Positions 23,574 through 35,464 of a stretch of 64,000 bases of DNA are shown in pieces; positions within the stretch are counted from its first letter, which is position 1; each line of letters begins with the position of its first letter. The stretch lies in NCBI RefSeq assembly GCF_000959725.1, contig NZ_CP009323.1, forward strand, positions 2,046,001 to 2,110,000, given 5' to 3'. Below the pieces are notes generated by a model, which was not told the DNA's origin, did not search any database, and saw nothing but the letters and a program-made list of their open reading frames with translations. A program made the position numbers and the translations under genes. This DNA comes from Burkholderia gladioli. Lineage in GTDB: Bacteria > Pseudomonadota > Gammaproteobacteria > Burkholderiales > Burkholderiaceae.

Positions 23574-25310
23574 ATGAAAGCCTCCCGTTTCTTTATCGGC
23601 ACCCTGAAGGAAGCTCCCGCCGACGCCGAGATCGTCAGCCACAAGCTGATGGTGCGCGCCGGCATGATTCGCCGCGTCGCCGGCGGCATCTACAACTATC
23701 TGCCGATCGGCCTGCGCTCGATCCGCAAGGTCGAGGCGATCGTGCGCGAGGAGATGAACCGGGCAGGCGCGATCGAACTGCTGATGCCGGCGGTGCAGCC
23801 GGCCGAGCTCTGGCAGGAATCGGGGCGCTGGGAGCAATACGGCCCCGAACTGCTGCGCATCAAGGACCGCAAGGACAACGACTTCGTGATCGGACCGACG
23901 CACGAGGAAGTGGTCACCGACATCGCGCGCAACCAGATCAAGAGCTACCGGCAGATGCCGGTGAACTTCTACCAGATCCAGACCAAGTTCCGCGACGAGA
24001 TCCGTCCGCGCTTCGGCGTGATGCGCGGGCGCGAATTCATCATGAAGGACGCCTATTCCTTCGACAAGGACCAGGCCGGCCTCAAGGAGTCGTATCGCAA
24101 GATGTACGACGCCTATGTGCGCGTGTTCACGCGCATCGGCCTGGAGTTCCGCGCGGTGGCGGCCGACAACGGCTCGATCGGCGGCAGCGGCTCGCATGAG
24201 TTCCACGTGATCGCCGACACCGGCGAGGACGCGATCGCCTACTGCCCGAGCTCGGAGTTCGCCGCCAACGTCGAGGCCGCCGAGGCGCTGCCGCTGATCG
24301 CCAGCCGCGCGGCGCCGGCCGAGGCGATGGCCAAGGTCGCCACGCCCGGCAAGGCCAAGTGCGAGGCGGTCGCCGAACTGCTCGACATCCCCCTGGCACG
24401 CACCATCAAGTCGATCATCGTCGCCACCGAGAACGAGGGCGCCGAGCCCACCATCTGGCTGCTGATGCTGCGCGGCGACCACGATCTCAACGAGATCAAG
24501 GCCTCCAGGCTGCCGGGACTGGCTGGCTACCGGATGGCGACCGAAGCCGAGATCGTCGAATGGTTCGGCACGCCGCCGGGCTACCTGGGCCCGATCGGTA
24601 CCCGGAAGCCGGTCAAGGTGATCGCCGATCGCACGGTCGCCAACATGAGCGATTTCGTGGTCGGTGCCAACGAGGTCGATTACCACATCGCCGGCGTGAA
24701 CTGGGGCCGCGACCTGCCGGAACCGGAAGTCGCCGACCTGCGCAACGTGCAGAAGGGCGATCCCTCGCCGGACGGCAAGGGCGTGCTCGACATCTGCCGC
24801 GGCATCGAGGTCGGCCACGTGTTCCAGCTCGGCACCAAGTATTCGAAGGCGATGGGCTCGACCTTCCTCGACGAGGGCGGCAAGCCCCAGCCGATGGAGA
24901 TGGGCTGCTACGGGATCGGCATCACGCGGATCCTCGGCGCCGCGATCGAACAGAACTTCGACGACAAGGGCATCATCTGGCCCGAATCGATCGCGCCGTT
25001 CGAGGTGGTGCTCTGTCCGATGGGCTATGACCGCAGCGAGGCGGTGCGCAATGCCGCCGACCAGCTCCACGCGGACCTGCTCGCTGCCGGCATCGACGTG
25101 ATCCTCGACGATCGCGGCGAGCGCCCGGGCGTGATGTTCGCCGACTGGGAGCTGATCGGCGTGCCGCATCGCCTGGTGATCGGCGAGCGCGGCCTGAAGG
25201 ATGGCAAGATCGAGTACCAGGGCCGCCGCGATACCGAAGCCAGCCTGTTGCCGGCCGAAGGCGCCGCCCTGACCGTCATCGAGAAGGTCCGCGAGGCGCT
25301 CGCGCGCTGA
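23574..25310 (+). CDS. proS: Prolyl-tRNA synthetase (bacterial type, with editing domain)
   Basis: Charges tRNA-Pro with proline. The 578-residue protein has class II motifs: motif 2 region with [24 protein letters not shown] and motif 3 [13 protein letters not shown]. Between them, from about residue 225 to 400, is the INS editing domain ([18 protein letters not shown] onwards) that hydrolyses Ala-tRNA-Pro. A C-terminal anticodon-binding domain follows. The ATG at 23574 gives [19 protein letters not shown]; longer in-frame extensions are unlike the family. The window also encodes one of its substrates, tRNA-Pro(CGG). Confidence 0.98.
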   Translation: MKASRFFIGTLKEAPADAEIVSHKLMVRAGMIRRVAGGIYNYLPIGLRSIRKVEAIVREEMNRAGAIELLMPAVQPAELWQESGRWEQYGPELLRIKDRKDNDFVIGPTHEEVVTDIARNQIKSYRQMPVNFYQIQTKFRDEIRPRFGVMRGREFIMKDAYSFDKDQAGLKESYRKMYDAYVRVFTRIGLEFRAVAADNGSIGGSGSHEFHVIADTGEDAIAYCPSSEFAANVEAAEALPLIASRAAPAEAMAKVATPGKAKCEAVAELLDIPLARTIKSIIVATENEGAEPTIWLLMLRGDHDLNEIKASRLPGLAGYRMATEAEIVEWFGTPPGYLGPIGTRKPVKVIADRTVANMSDFVVGANEVDYHIAGVNWGRDLPEPEVADLRNVQKGDPSPDGKGVLDICRGIEVGHVFQLGTKYSKAMGSTFLDEGGKPQPMEMGCYGIGITRILGAAIEQNFDDKGIIWPESIAPFEVVLCPMGYDRSEAVRNAADQLHADLLAAGIDVILDDRGERPGVMFADWELIGVPHRLVIGERGLKDGKIEYQGRRDTEASLLPAEGAALTVIEKVREALAR

Positions 25311-25349
25311 AGGCGCCCGCGCCGTCGCGGCGCGCAGCCGGAGTCAAAC

Positions 25350-25949
25350 ATGGAATACAACTTCGTGTCCGCGACGGTGCTGCTGATCCTGATCACGGAT
25401 CCGCTCGGCAATATCCCGCTGTTCATCGCCGCGCTGCGCCATGTGCCGGGGCCGCGCCGCGTGCGCGTGATCCTGCGCGAGATCGCGATCGCCTTCACCA
25501 TCCTGCTGCTGTTCATGGTGGTCGGCGACCGCTTCCTGCGGATGATGAGCCTGACCGACCTGTCCCTGCGTATCGGCGGCGGGATCGTGCTGTTCCTGAT
25601 CGCGCTGCGGATGATCTTCCCGCACCCGGACGGCGCCTTCGGCAATGATCCGCGCGGCGCCGAGCCCTTCATCGTGCCGCTCGCGATTCCCGCCCTGGCC
25701 GGCCCCTCGGCGCTGGCCACCGTGATGCTGCTGACCTCGCAGGCGCCCGGCAAGACCATGGAGTGGGTCGGCGCGCTGACGGTGACGATGCTGGTCTGCG
25801 CGATCGTGCTGGTGCTGGCCGAGCGCATCCAGCGCTGGCTCGGCGAGCGCACCGTGATGGCCTTCGAGCGGCTGATGGGGCTGGTGCTGGTGGCGATCTC
25901 GGTGGAGATGATCCTGGCCGGCATCCGCGCCTTCGTGCACCAGCTGTAG
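25350..25949 (+). CDS. MarC family inner-membrane protein
   Basis: A 199-residue protein with six predicted membrane segments and the MarC signature LLILITDPLGNIPLFIAAL at the N-terminus and IPALAGPSALATVMLL in the middle. The family has no firmly established role; earlier links to multiple antibiotic resistance were not upheld. It follows proS by 39 bases and could share its transcript. A terminator follows before the convergent hpt. Confidence 0.88.
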   Translation: MEYNFVSATVLLILITDPLGNIPLFIAALRHVPGPRRVRVILREIAIAFTILLLFMVVGDRFLRMMSLTDLSLRIGGGIVLFLIALRMIFPHPDGAFGNDPRGAEPFIVPLAIPALAGPSALATVMLLTSQAPGKTMEWVGALTVTMLVCAIVLVLAERIQRWLGERTVMAFERLMGLVLVAISVEMILAGIRAFVHQL

Positions 25950-25980
25950 ATTGCACCCGAGGCGGGTTGCGCCTGGAATG

Positions 25981-26018
25981 AAAAACGGCTCGCGTGAAAA
26001 CGCGAGCCGTTTCGTTTT
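25981..26018. terminator. Bidirectional terminator between the marC-family gene and hpt
   Basis: AAACGGCTCGCGT (25983-25995) pairs perfectly with ACGCGAGCCGTTT (26000-26012) around GAAA. T-rich tails occur on both strands. The two flanking genes converge on it. Confidence 0.88.
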
Positions 26019-26043
26019 GCGGCGCGAGGCGCCTGCGCGCCGC

Positions 26044-26595
26044 TCAGAACTGGGCGGTCAGCGCGCGGATCGTCGGCAGGTTGCGCCAGTAGCCCTTGGC
26101 GTCCATCCCGCAGCCGAACACGTAGCGATCCGGCACCGAGAAACCGCAGAAATCGGGATGCAGCGGCTTGGCCTTGGCCAGCGTCTTCTCGCAGAGCACC
26201 GCCGACAGGAAGCGCTTGGCGCCCATGTCGAGGATCCGGTCGCGGATCGCTGCCATGGTCTCGCCCTCGTCGAGGATGTCGTCGAGCACGATCACGATGC
26301 GGTCCTTCACCGATTCGCGCGGCGCCACGCGCCAGTGCATCTCGGGGCTGCCCTGGGTGGTGTTGCGGTAGCGCGTCAGGTGGATGTAGTCGAACTCGAG
26401 CGGGAAGTCGAGATGGGGCAGCAGCATGCCCGTGAACACGGCCGCGCCGCCCATCACCGACAGCACGAGCGGGAACGCGTCGCCGATCTCGGCGCGGATC
26501 GCCGAAGCCATCCGGGCGATCGACGCGTTGACCTCGTCGGCGGAGACGATCTGTTCGGAGTGTTGGAATATCTGGAGAGCTTCTTCGCGGTTCAT
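26044..26595 (-). CDS. hpt: Hypoxanthine-guanine phosphoribosyltransferase
   Basis: Salvages hypoxanthine and guanine to IMP and GMP with PRPP. The 183-residue product has the PRPP-binding loop VIVLDDILDEGETM at about residues 102-115, the KP-x-YxVG-like region CGFSVPDRYVFGCGMDAKGYWRN, and the EFDYIHLTRY segment. The ATG at 26595 (MNREEALQIFQHSEQ) is preferred; a 17-residue extension from 26646 is basic and unlike the family. It is followed by a shared terminator. A spaced inverted repeat lies about 90 bases upstream. Confidence 0.93.
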   Translation of the reverse strand: MNREEALQIFQHSEQIVSADEVNASIARMASAIRAEIGDAFPLVLSVMGGAAVFTGMLLPHLDFPLEFDYIHLTRYRNTTQGSPEMHWRVAPRESVKDRIVIVLDDILDEGETMAAIRDRILDMGAKRFLSAVLCEKTLAKAKPLHPDFCGFSVPDRYVFGCGMDAKGYWRNLPTIRALTAQF

Positions 26596-26683
26596 GTGTT
26601 CTGAGGTGCGATCGGAAAAATCGGAAACGGCCCGGCGGGCTCGCATGCGGGCCGTCCGGGGCGGCCCGCGCTCGGGCCGGCGG

Positions 26684-26715
26684 GCGATGCGCTAATAGGA
26701 TATACCGCGCATCGC
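26684..26715. repeat. Spaced inverted repeat between ffh and hpt
   Basis: GCGATGCGC (26684-26692) and GCGCATCGC (26707-26715) are perfect inverted nine-mers around an AT-rich 14-base centre that on the minus strand reads GGTATATCCTATTA. The centre could hold a -10 for hpt, making this an operator-like site. It also lies 23 bases after the ffh stop and could be a transcript-end hairpin without a T tract. Confidence 0.5.
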
Positions 26716-26737
26716 GCCGCGTGGGGGCGGGAAAGTA

Positions 26738-28105
26738 TCAGCGCAGGCCCGGCATCATGCCCTTCAGGCCGCGCATCATCTTCTGCATGTTGCCGCCCTT
26801 GAGCTTCTTCATCATGGTGCGCATCTGGTCGTACTGGTTCAGCATCCGGTTGACCTCCTGCACCGGCACGCCGGCGCCGGCGGCGATGCGGCGCTTGCGG
26901 GTGGCCTTGATCAGCTCGGGCTTGGCGCGCTCGGCCGGCGTCATCGAGTTGATGATGCCCTCCATGCGGCGGATCTGCTTCTCGGCCTGGCCCATGTTGG
27001 CGCCGGCCGCGGCCTGCTGGAACTGCGCCGGCAGCTTGTCCATCAGCGAGGACAGCCCGCCCATGTTCTTCATCTGCGAGATCTGCGCGCGGAAATCGTT
27101 GAGGTCGAAGTCGCCGCCCTTCTTGACCTTGTCGGCGAGCTTCTGCGCGGCCTTCATGTCGACGCCGCGCTGCGCCTCCTCGACCAGGGCGAGGATGTCG
27201 CCCATGCCGAGGATCCGGTTCGCCATCCGGTCCGGGTGGAACACCTCGAGGCCGTCGAGCTTCTCGGCCACGCCGACGAACTTGATCGGCTTGCCGGTGA
27301 TGTGGCGCACCGACAGCGCCGCGCCGCCGCGCGAATCGCCGTCGAGCTTGGTGAGCACCACGCCGGTGAGCGGCAGGGCGTCGTTGAAGGCCTTGGCGGT
27401 GTTGACGGCATCCTGACCCAGCATCGCGTCGACCACGAACAGCGTTTCGGCCGGGTTGATCGCCGCGTGCAGCTCGGCGATCTCCTTCATCATCGCCTCG
27501 TCGATACCGAGGCGGCCGGCCGTGTCGACGATCAGTACGTCGTGGTAGTGGCGCTTGGCCCAGTCGAGCGCGGCGCGCGCGATCTCGACCGGCTTCTGGT
27601 CCGGGGTGGAGGCGAAGAAGTCGGCGCCGACCTGTTCGCTCACCGTTTTGAGCTGGGCGATCGCGGCGGGACGGTAGACGTCGCAGGACACCGTCAGCAC
27701 CTTCTTCTTCTGCTTGTCGCGCAGCAGCTTGGCGAGCTTGCCGACCGTGGTGGTCTTGCCCGCGCCCTGCAGGCCCGCCATCAGGATGACGGCCGGCGGC
27801 GTGACGGCCAGGTTCAGCTCGGCGGCCTTGCCCTCGTAGTCGCCGCCGATCACGGCGGTCAGTTCCTTCTGCACCACGGCGACCAGCGCCTGGCCCGGCG
27901 ACAGGCTGCTGAGCACCTCCTCGCCGAGCGCCTTCTCCTTGACCTTGGCGATGAATTCGCGGACCACGGGCAGCGCGACGTCGGCCTCGAGCAGCGCGAG
28001 CCGGACCTCGCGCAGCATTTCCTGCGTGTTCGCCTCGGTGAGACGGGCTTCGCCGCGCAGCGTCTTGACGACGTGCGCCATCCGTTGGGTGAGATTGTCG
28101 AGCAT
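26738..28105 (-). CDS. ffh: Signal recognition particle protein Ffh
   Basis: SRP54 homologue that binds 4.5S RNA and signal sequences on nascent chains and docks with FtsY. The 455-residue product has the N domain, the GTPase with G1 GLQGAGKTTTVGKL (about 104-117), DVYRPAAIAQLK, DTAGRLGIDEAMM, and TKLDGDSRGGAALS, and the methionine-rich M domain (IRRMEGIINSMTPAERAKPEL, GVPVQEVNRMLNQYDQM). It ends in a short GMMPGLR tail. It is divergent from the CcsA-like gene, an order also seen in other proteobacteria. Confidence 0.98.
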   Translation of the reverse strand: MLDNLTQRMAHVVKTLRGEARLTEANTQEMLREVRLALLEADVALPVVREFIAKVKEKALGEEVLSSLSPGQALVAVVQKELTAVIGGDYEGKAAELNLAVTPPAVILMAGLQGAGKTTTVGKLAKLLRDKQKKKVLTVSCDVYRPAAIAQLKTVSEQVGADFFASTPDQKPVEIARAALDWAKRHYHDVLIVDTAGRLGIDEAMMKEIAELHAAINPAETLFVVDAMLGQDAVNTAKAFNDALPLTGVVLTKLDGDSRGGAALSVRHITGKPIKFVGVAEKLDGLEVFHPDRMANRILGMGDILALVEEAQRGVDMKAAQKLADKVKKGGDFDLNDFRAQISQMKNMGGLSSLMDKLPAQFQQAAAGANMGQAEKQIRRMEGIINSMTPAERAKPELIKATRKRRIAAGAGVPVQEVNRMLNQYDQMRTMMKKLKGGNMQKMMRGLKGMMPGLR

Positions 28106-28192
28106 GGGGAGCGATGGACAGTGGGGCCCGAAGGCGCGCGTCGGCTATATTGACAGCCGTCGCAGGCGAGGGGCCTAGTGTAAACTTCGAAC

Positions 28193-29095
28193 ATGGATAT
28201 TGTACTGTATGCCCTCACCGCGCTCCTGTACGGCGGCCTGTCCGTCGCGGGATGGCGGGCGCACCGTTCCGGCCTGGCGCAGCCGCTGGTCGCGAGCGTG
28301 CCGGCCGTGCCGCGCGAGACGCGTCCGTCCGCTGCGTCCGGGGTGAGCGGAACCGGCCGCGCGCTGCTGTTCGCGGCCCTGGTCTCGCACGGCGTGCTGC
28401 TGCACGCCACCATCTTCCCGCACGACGCGATGCTGTTCGGCTTCGCGTTCGCGCTCTCGGCGATGTTCTGGCTCGGTGCCGGCATCTACTGGATCGAGAG
28501 CTTCTTCTTCCCGCTCGACAGCCTGCGCCTGCTGGTGCTGCCGCTGGCCTGCGTGGCCTCGCTGCTGCCGCTCGGCTTCGGCGGCGTGCGCGTGCTGCCC
28601 TATGCGGCCGCGCCATTGTTCAAGATGCACTTCCTGATCGCCAACATCGCCTATGGATTGTTCGCGATCGCGGCCCTGCACGCGGTGCTGATGCTGATGG
28701 TGGAGCGTCGCCTGCACGCGCTGCGCCAGGGCAGCCGGATCGAGTCGGCGGGTTTCCTGGCCGGCTGGCTGGAGACGCTGCCGCCGCTGCTCACGCTCGA
28801 GAAGCTGTTGTTCCGCCTGATCGGCGCCGGCTTCGTCCTGCTCACGCTGACGCTCGCCTCGGGCATCCTGTTCAGCGAGCAGGTCGACGCGCGTGCGCTG
28901 CGCTTCGACCACAAGACGGTGTTCGCGATCCTCTCGTGGTTCATGTTCGGCGGTATCCTCGTCGCGCGCCGGCTGTCCGGCTGGCGCGGACGCGGTGCCG
29001 CGCGCTGGGTGCTAGCCTCGTTCGGCGCGCTGTTGCTCGCCTATGTCGGCAGCCGCTTCGTGCTCGAGGTGCTGCTGCACCGTTCCGTGGTCTGA
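28193..29095 (+). CDS. CcsA/CcmC-like (YpjD-type) inner-membrane protein
   Basis: A 300-residue protein with about eight membrane segments and the cytochrome c assembly (CcsA/HemX) core: HFLIANIAYGLFAIAALHAVLM and a late segment with FDHKTVFAILSWFMFGGIL. Conserved histidines lie in these segments. In E. coli the ffh-divergent homologue YpjD is not part of the main c-type cytochrome pathway, so a role in haem handling here is only a possibility. Start ATG 28193. The next gene begins 13 bases after its stop. Confidence 0.8.
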   Translation: MDIVLYALTALLYGGLSVAGWRAHRSGLAQPLVASVPAVPRETRPSAASGVSGTGRALLFAALVSHGVLLHATIFPHDAMLFGFAFALSAMFWLGAGIYWIESFFFPLDSLRLLVLPLACVASLLPLGFGGVRVLPYAAAPLFKMHFLIANIAYGLFAIAALHAVLMLMVERRLHALRQGSRIESAGFLAGWLETLPPLLTLEKLLFRLIGAGFVLLTLTLASGILFSEQVDARALRFDHKTVFAILSWFMFGGILVARRLSGWRGRGAARWVLASFGALLLAYVGSRFVLEVLLHRSVV

Positions 29096-29108
29096 TGGCC
29101 TGATTCCG

Positions 29109-29429
29109 ATGCGTAACCTTCTTCTGCTGATCCTCCTGTTCTTCGCCGGCTCCTGGCTCGCGCGCAAGCTGCGCCAGGCGCAGGAGCGCACCGGGCGCGA
29201 CGGCGCCGCCGCCGGCTCCTCGGCACGCGGTGCCGGCGGGCCAGGCTTCGGTGGCGGCGCGCAGCCTGCGGCCAGGCGGCCCGCCTCGCTGCCCGAGCCG
29301 ATGGTGCGCTGCGCCGTGTGCGGCGTCCACACGCCCAAGGGCGAGGCGATCGCGGCGGCCGGCGAGTACTTCTGCTGTCCCGAGCACGCGGCGCGCCAGA
29401 CCAGCTCGGCCGGCCGCGACGCGTCGTGA
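29109..29429 (+). CDS. PP0621-like small membrane-anchored zinc-finger protein
   Basis: A 106-residue protein with an N-terminal membrane anchor (LLLLILLFFAGSWLA), a glycine/alanine-rich linker, and a C-terminal metal-binding motif MVRCAVCGVHTPKGEA...YFCCPEH, with Cys-x2-Cys then Cys-Cys-x2-His. This is the layout of the PP0621 family. No function is known. Its stop overlaps the ampD GTG start in GTGA, which suggests translational coupling with a peptidoglycan recycling enzyme. Confidence 0.78.
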   Translation: MRNLLLLILLFFAGSWLARKLRQAQERTGRDGAAAGSSARGAGGPGFGGGAQPAARRPASLPEPMVRCAVCGVHTPKGEAIAAAGEYFCCPEHAARQTSSAGRDAS

Positions 29430-30010
29430 GCGACACGCTGCGGGTCGGCGCCGACGGCTGGGTGAGCGGCGCGCGCCACGCACCCTCGCCGAACCACGAG
29501 GCGCGGCCCGCGCACGGCGTGCCGCCCACCCTGCTGGTGGTGCACAACATCAGCCTGCCGCCCGGCGAATTCGGCGGCGACGCGATCGAGGCGCTGTTCC
29601 AGAACCGGCTCGACTGCGACGCGCATCCGTGGTTCGACGCGAACCTGCGCGGCCTGCATGTATCAGCCCACTTCCTGATCCGCCGCGACGGCGAGCTGGT
29701 GCAGTTCGTGTCCTGCGACGCGCGCGCCTGGCATGCCGGCCCGTCGAACTTCCTCGGCCGCGAGCGCTGCAACGATTTCTCGATCGGCGTCGAGCTCGAG
29801 GGCACCGACGAGCGCCCCTTCGAGGCGACCCAGTACGCGACGCTGGCCACGCTCACGCGCGCGCTGGCGGCGCGCTATCCGATCGAGGCGATTGCCGGCC
29901 ACGCCGACATCGCGCCGGGCCGCAAGACCGATCCCGGCCCTTGCTTCGATTGGCAACGCTACGCGAGCGATGCCGGACTTTCGAGCGCATCGTTTCCTTA
30001 CCTTCGTTAA
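29426..30010 (+). CDS. ampD: 1,6-anhydro-N-acetylmuramyl-L-alanine amidase AmpD
   Basis: Cytosolic zinc amidase that removes the peptide from anhydro-muropeptides during cell-wall recycling; its loss derepresses AmpR/PenR-controlled beta-lactamases in relatives. The 194-residue protein has the amidase_2 fold with the zinc ligands in LLVVHNISLPPGEFGGD and IAGHADIAPGRKTDPGPCFDW, plus HVSAHFLIRRDGELVQFV. The start is a GTG at 29426 overlapping the previous stop. No N-terminal signal peptide is seen, consistent with the cytosolic AmpD rather than the periplasmic AmiD type. mpl, encoded 15 kb downstream, acts in the same pathway. Confidence 0.93.
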   Translation: MSDTLRVGADGWVSGARHAPSPNHEARPAHGVPPTLLVVHNISLPPGEFGGDAIEALFQNRLDCDAHPWFDANLRGLHVSAHFLIRRDGELVQFVSCDARAWHAGPSNFLGRERCNDFSIGVELEGTDERPFEATQYATLATLTRALAARYPIEAIAGHADIAPGRKTDPGPCFDWQRYASDAGLSSASFPYLR

Positions 30011-30134
30011 GCGCGGGGTCTTCCCGCGCGCGTCGCACTGACGCGCCGCAGCGCGATCGGGGCCGATCCCAATCCCCGTCTGCACTCGCTCGATGTCAAG
30101 CGGGAAGGGCGCAATTTCTGTCGAATTTTCCATT

Positions 30135-30162
30135 TTGAGATCGTTCGATCGTCCACTATACT
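30135..30162 (+). promoter_or_regulatory. Sigma-70 promoter of nrdA
   Basis: TTGAGA (30135-30140), a 16-base spacer and TATACT (30157-30162). The first NrdR-type box overlaps the -10, which is the normal geometry for repression. Confidence 0.75.
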
Positions 30163-30168
30163 TGGTGC
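30153..30168 (+). promoter_or_regulatory. NrdR box 1 (partial match) overlapping the nrdA -10
   Basis: CCACTATACTTGGTGC matches 11 of 16 positions of the NrdR consensus ACACWATATATWGTGT, with the outer CAC and GGTG arms kept. It starts 31 bases before box 2; paired NrdR sites are usually 31-32 bases apart, three helical turns. Confidence 0.68.
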
Positions 30169-30183
30169 CAGTTGAAGGGTTTC

Positions 30184-30199
30184 TCACTAGATATAGTGT
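30184..30199 (+). promoter_or_regulatory. NrdR box 2 (strong match)
   Basis: TCACTAGATATAGTGT matches 14 of 16 positions of the NrdR consensus. With box 1 it forms the expected pair, placing the ribonucleotide reductase genes under the ATP/dATP-sensing repressor NrdR. nrdR itself is not in the window. Confidence 0.85.
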
Positions 30200-30471
30200 T
30201 AAGAGAGCGGGCACCACCAGGGCGATCCGCTCCAGCCGGCAGCGAATGCCGGAGGAATTCTCAGCGCGGCGTCCGTCCAGGCACGGCACGCCGCGACAGC
30301 GCAGACACAAGCGGCAAGGGGGCGCGATACGCATGACGAAAACAGACGTCGACTTCTCGGTATCGCGCGGCCCATGCCGCTTTTGCGTTCTGCTGCCCGC
30401 GCCCCGCACTGCGCGTTAATCGTTCAAATCCGCGGATCCCTCCGCACCATCCAGCACCAGGAGCTTTGCAC

Positions 30472-33453
<2,982 letters not shown>

Positions 33454-33808
33454 CGCGCGGCATCACGCAGTGAAGCGAAGGCGGCGCGCGATGACATCGA
33501 TGGTTGAACTGCGCGCCGACCTCGACTACAAACGGATAAGGAATCCGTATCTTGCGAACCCGGCGACGGGTTCGCGAACGCCCCCAACAGGAAGATCGAG
33601 CCGGCTCGATCGCAACGTCGACGCGCATCGCGCGATCTTCCAGACACACGGCATCACTCGCGATACACACATCGCGATCGATCGCTCGCCTCGCAAAGTG
33701 TTGTATCGAGGTCGCAACGCGAATCGAAAACAGGATTTTTCGTGAGCGAACCCTTTTATCGCTCAGGAAAAGATGGTACAAACCGTTCTAAATTGATGGT
33801 GAGAATTT
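33454..33808 (+). other. Long nrdA-nrdB intercistronic region
   Basis: These 355 bases separate two genes that usually lie close together. It contains a perfect hairpin at 33554-33575 and a smaller inverted repeat TGAGCG/CGCTCA (33743-33765). A GTG-started frame 33470-33745 could encode 91 basic residues, but it lacks a ribosome-binding site and family resemblance. I see no second NrdR pair and no clear promoter, so nrdB may depend on readthrough from nrdA. Confidence 0.55.
33554..33575 (+). repeat. Perfect hairpin in the nrdA-nrdB spacer
   Basis: GCGAACCC (33554-33561) pairs with GGGTTCGC (33568-33575) around a six-base loop. No T tract follows, so this is more likely a processing or stability element than an intrinsic terminator. 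Confidence 0.5.
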
Positions 33809-35032
33809 ATGCTCAACTGGGATGACGAGAAGGCGGCCGTAACTCCCGCGAGCGGAGCGCAGCAAAACACGATGCGCTCCCCCGCCGGAATGGCCGTCGG
33901 TGTGCAGGCCGCAGCGTCTGCCGCTCATCAGGCTCCTTCGGTGCGCGACATTTTCCAGGGCGACCTCGCGGTCGCTCCGTATGCACCGGCGCAAGCGAGC
34001 GCGGCAGGCTCGCAGGAGCGAGTCAATATCGCCGACAAGCGCATCATCAACGGCAAGACCGACGTCAATCAGTTGGTGCCGTTCAAATACAAGTGGGCGT
34101 GGGAGAAGTATCTGGCGGGTTGCGCGAACCACTGGATGCCGCAGGAAATCAACATGTCCCGCGACATCGCGCTGTGGAAGGATCCGAACGGCCTCACCGA
34201 GGACGAACGCCGGATCGTCAAGCGCAACCTCGGTTTCTTCGTGACCGCCGACTCGCTGGCCGCCAACAACATCGTGCTGGGCACCTACCGCCACATCACG
34301 GCGCCCGAGTGCCGGCAGTTCCTGCTGCGCCAGGCCTTCGAGGAAGCGATCCACACCCACGCCTATCAGTACATCGTCGAATCGCTCGGCCTGGACGAAG
34401 GCGAGATGTTCAACGCGTACCACGAGATCACCTCGATCCGCGACAAGGACGAATTCCTGATCCCGTTCATCCACACGCTGACCGATCCGGCGTTCGTGAC
34501 GGGTACGCCGGAAGCGGACCAGAAGTTGCTGAAGTCGCTGATCGTGTTCGCCTGCATCATGGAAGGCTTGTTCTTCTACGTCGGCTTCACGCAGATTCTC
34601 GCGCTCGGCCGCCAGAACAAGATGACGGGCGCGGCGGAACAGTATCAGTACATCCTGCGCGACGAGTCGATGCACTGCAATTTCGGCATCGACCTGATCA
34701 ACCAGATCAAGCTCGAGAACCCGCATCTGTGGACGCCGGAGTTCCGTGCCGAGATCCGCGAACTGTTCAAGCACGCGGTCGAGCTCGAATACCGTTACGC
34801 CGAAGACACCATGCCGCGTGGCGTGCTCGGCCTGAATGCCTCGATGTTCAAGAGCTACCTGCGCTTCATCGCGAATCGCCGCTGCCAGCAGATCGGTCTC
34901 GACGCGCTGTTCCCGAACGAGGAAAATCCGTTCCCGTGGATGAGCGAGATGATCGATTTGAAGAAGGAGCGGAACTTCTTCGAGACGCGCGTGATCGAGT
35001 ATCAGACGGGCGGCGCGCTGTCCTGGGAATGA
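33809..35032 (+). CDS. nrdB: Ribonucleoside-diphosphate reductase, class Ia beta (radical) subunit
   Basis: Houses the di-iron tyrosyl radical that initiates ribonucleotide reduction on NrdA. The 407-residue protein keeps the radical site: [13 protein letters not shown] aligns with the E. coli EAxxH...Y pattern, giving the iron ligands Glu and His and the radical tyrosine. [14 protein letters not shown] supplies the later Glu and His ligands. The N-terminal 75 residues are an Ala-rich extension beyond the E. coli length. The C-terminus ends in TGGALSWE and lacks the canonical DDLSNFQL-like tail, so the docking peptide is of the GGALSWE type common in beta-proteobacteria. Start ATG at 33809 with GGTGAG upstream. 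Confidence 0.96.
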   Translation: MLNWDDEKAAVTPASGAQQNTMRSPAGMAVGVQAAASAAHQAPSVRDIFQGDLAVAPYAPAQASAAGSQERVNIADKRIINGKTDVNQLVPFKYKWAWEKYLAGCANHWMPQEINMSRDIALWKDPNGLTEDERRIVKRNLGFFVTADSLAANNIVLGTYRHITAPECRQFLLRQAFEEAIHTHAYQYIVESLGLDEGEMFNAYHEITSIRDKDEFLIPFIHTLTDPAFVTGTPEADQKLLKSLIVFACIMEGLFFYVGFTQILALGRQNKMTGAAEQYQYILRDESMHCNFGIDLINQIKLENPHLWTPEFRAEIRELFKHAVELEYRYAEDTMPRGVLGLNASMFKSYLRFIANRRCQQIGLDALFPNEENPFPWMSEMIDLKKERNFFETRVIEYQTGGALSWE

Positions 35033-35464
35033 CCGGGCGCGACATCGCGAGCAAGGATGTATCCGCCGGGCGCGAGCCCGGTCCAAGGTTTAGGAGCAAG
35101 AACGCCTGATGCAAAGGATGGCCTGCGCCGGTGCGGCGCACAGACATGACAGGCACTTTGCGAACCCTTCAGTGGGATGGGCAAACTTCCCTCCGGAAAA
35201 GGCGGCAGGCCAGGGGCCTCCCGCCTTTATCAAGCGATTCGGGGCGACGGCGCGAGGCGCGCCGGCTGCCGACTTGATCTGGCGCGCGGTGCCGCAGGGC
35301 ACGGCGCGCCTTACCGTATTCATTAGCGTAAGCGCGATTGCGAAGCGTACGCCGATGAATAGCCCGCTTCGTAGCGCGCGTTCTGAACACACGTCCGCGA
35401 GAAACGGGTTTTGACGAAGGGTGTAGTTTGAACTGACTCTCATCTGAACCTGAAGGAGAAAATG
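35033..35464 (+). other. Intergenic region between nrdB and the histone H1-like gene
   Basis: These 432 bases hold a terminator-like hairpin at 35198-35228 and a short CCGGGC/GCCCGG hairpin at 35066-35081. The stretch 35290-35450 must contain the promoter for the H1-like gene, but I see only TTGACG at 35411 without a matching -10. No gene is evident. Confidence 0.5.
35198..35229 (+). terminator. Candidate terminator after nrdB
   Basis: AAAGGCGG (35198-35205) pairs with CCGCCTTT (35221-35228). An inner GGCC/GGCC arm has loop AGG. The downstream T tract is short, so the call is moderate. It lies about 165 bases after the nrdB stop. Confidence 0.5.

Larger units (their letters stand above)
30011..30471 (+). 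other. Regulatory intergenic region upstream of nrdA
   Basis: These 461 bases contain the nrdA promoter (30135-30162) and two NrdR-type boxes. The leader from the predicted start point near 30169 to the nrdA ATG is about 300 bases long. An open frame 30093-30419 crosses the promoter and boxes and is not credible as a gene. Confidence 0.65.

Noticed and set aside
28150..28186. TTGACA at 28150 with TAAACT at 28181 as a promoter for the CcsA-like gene
   Set aside because: Spacer is 25 bases, far from 16-18.
33470..33745. Possible 91-residue basic protein between nrdA and nrdB
   Set aside because: GTG start without a ribosome-binding site, overlaps a hairpin, and shows no familiar motif. Kept only as a note in the spacer entry.
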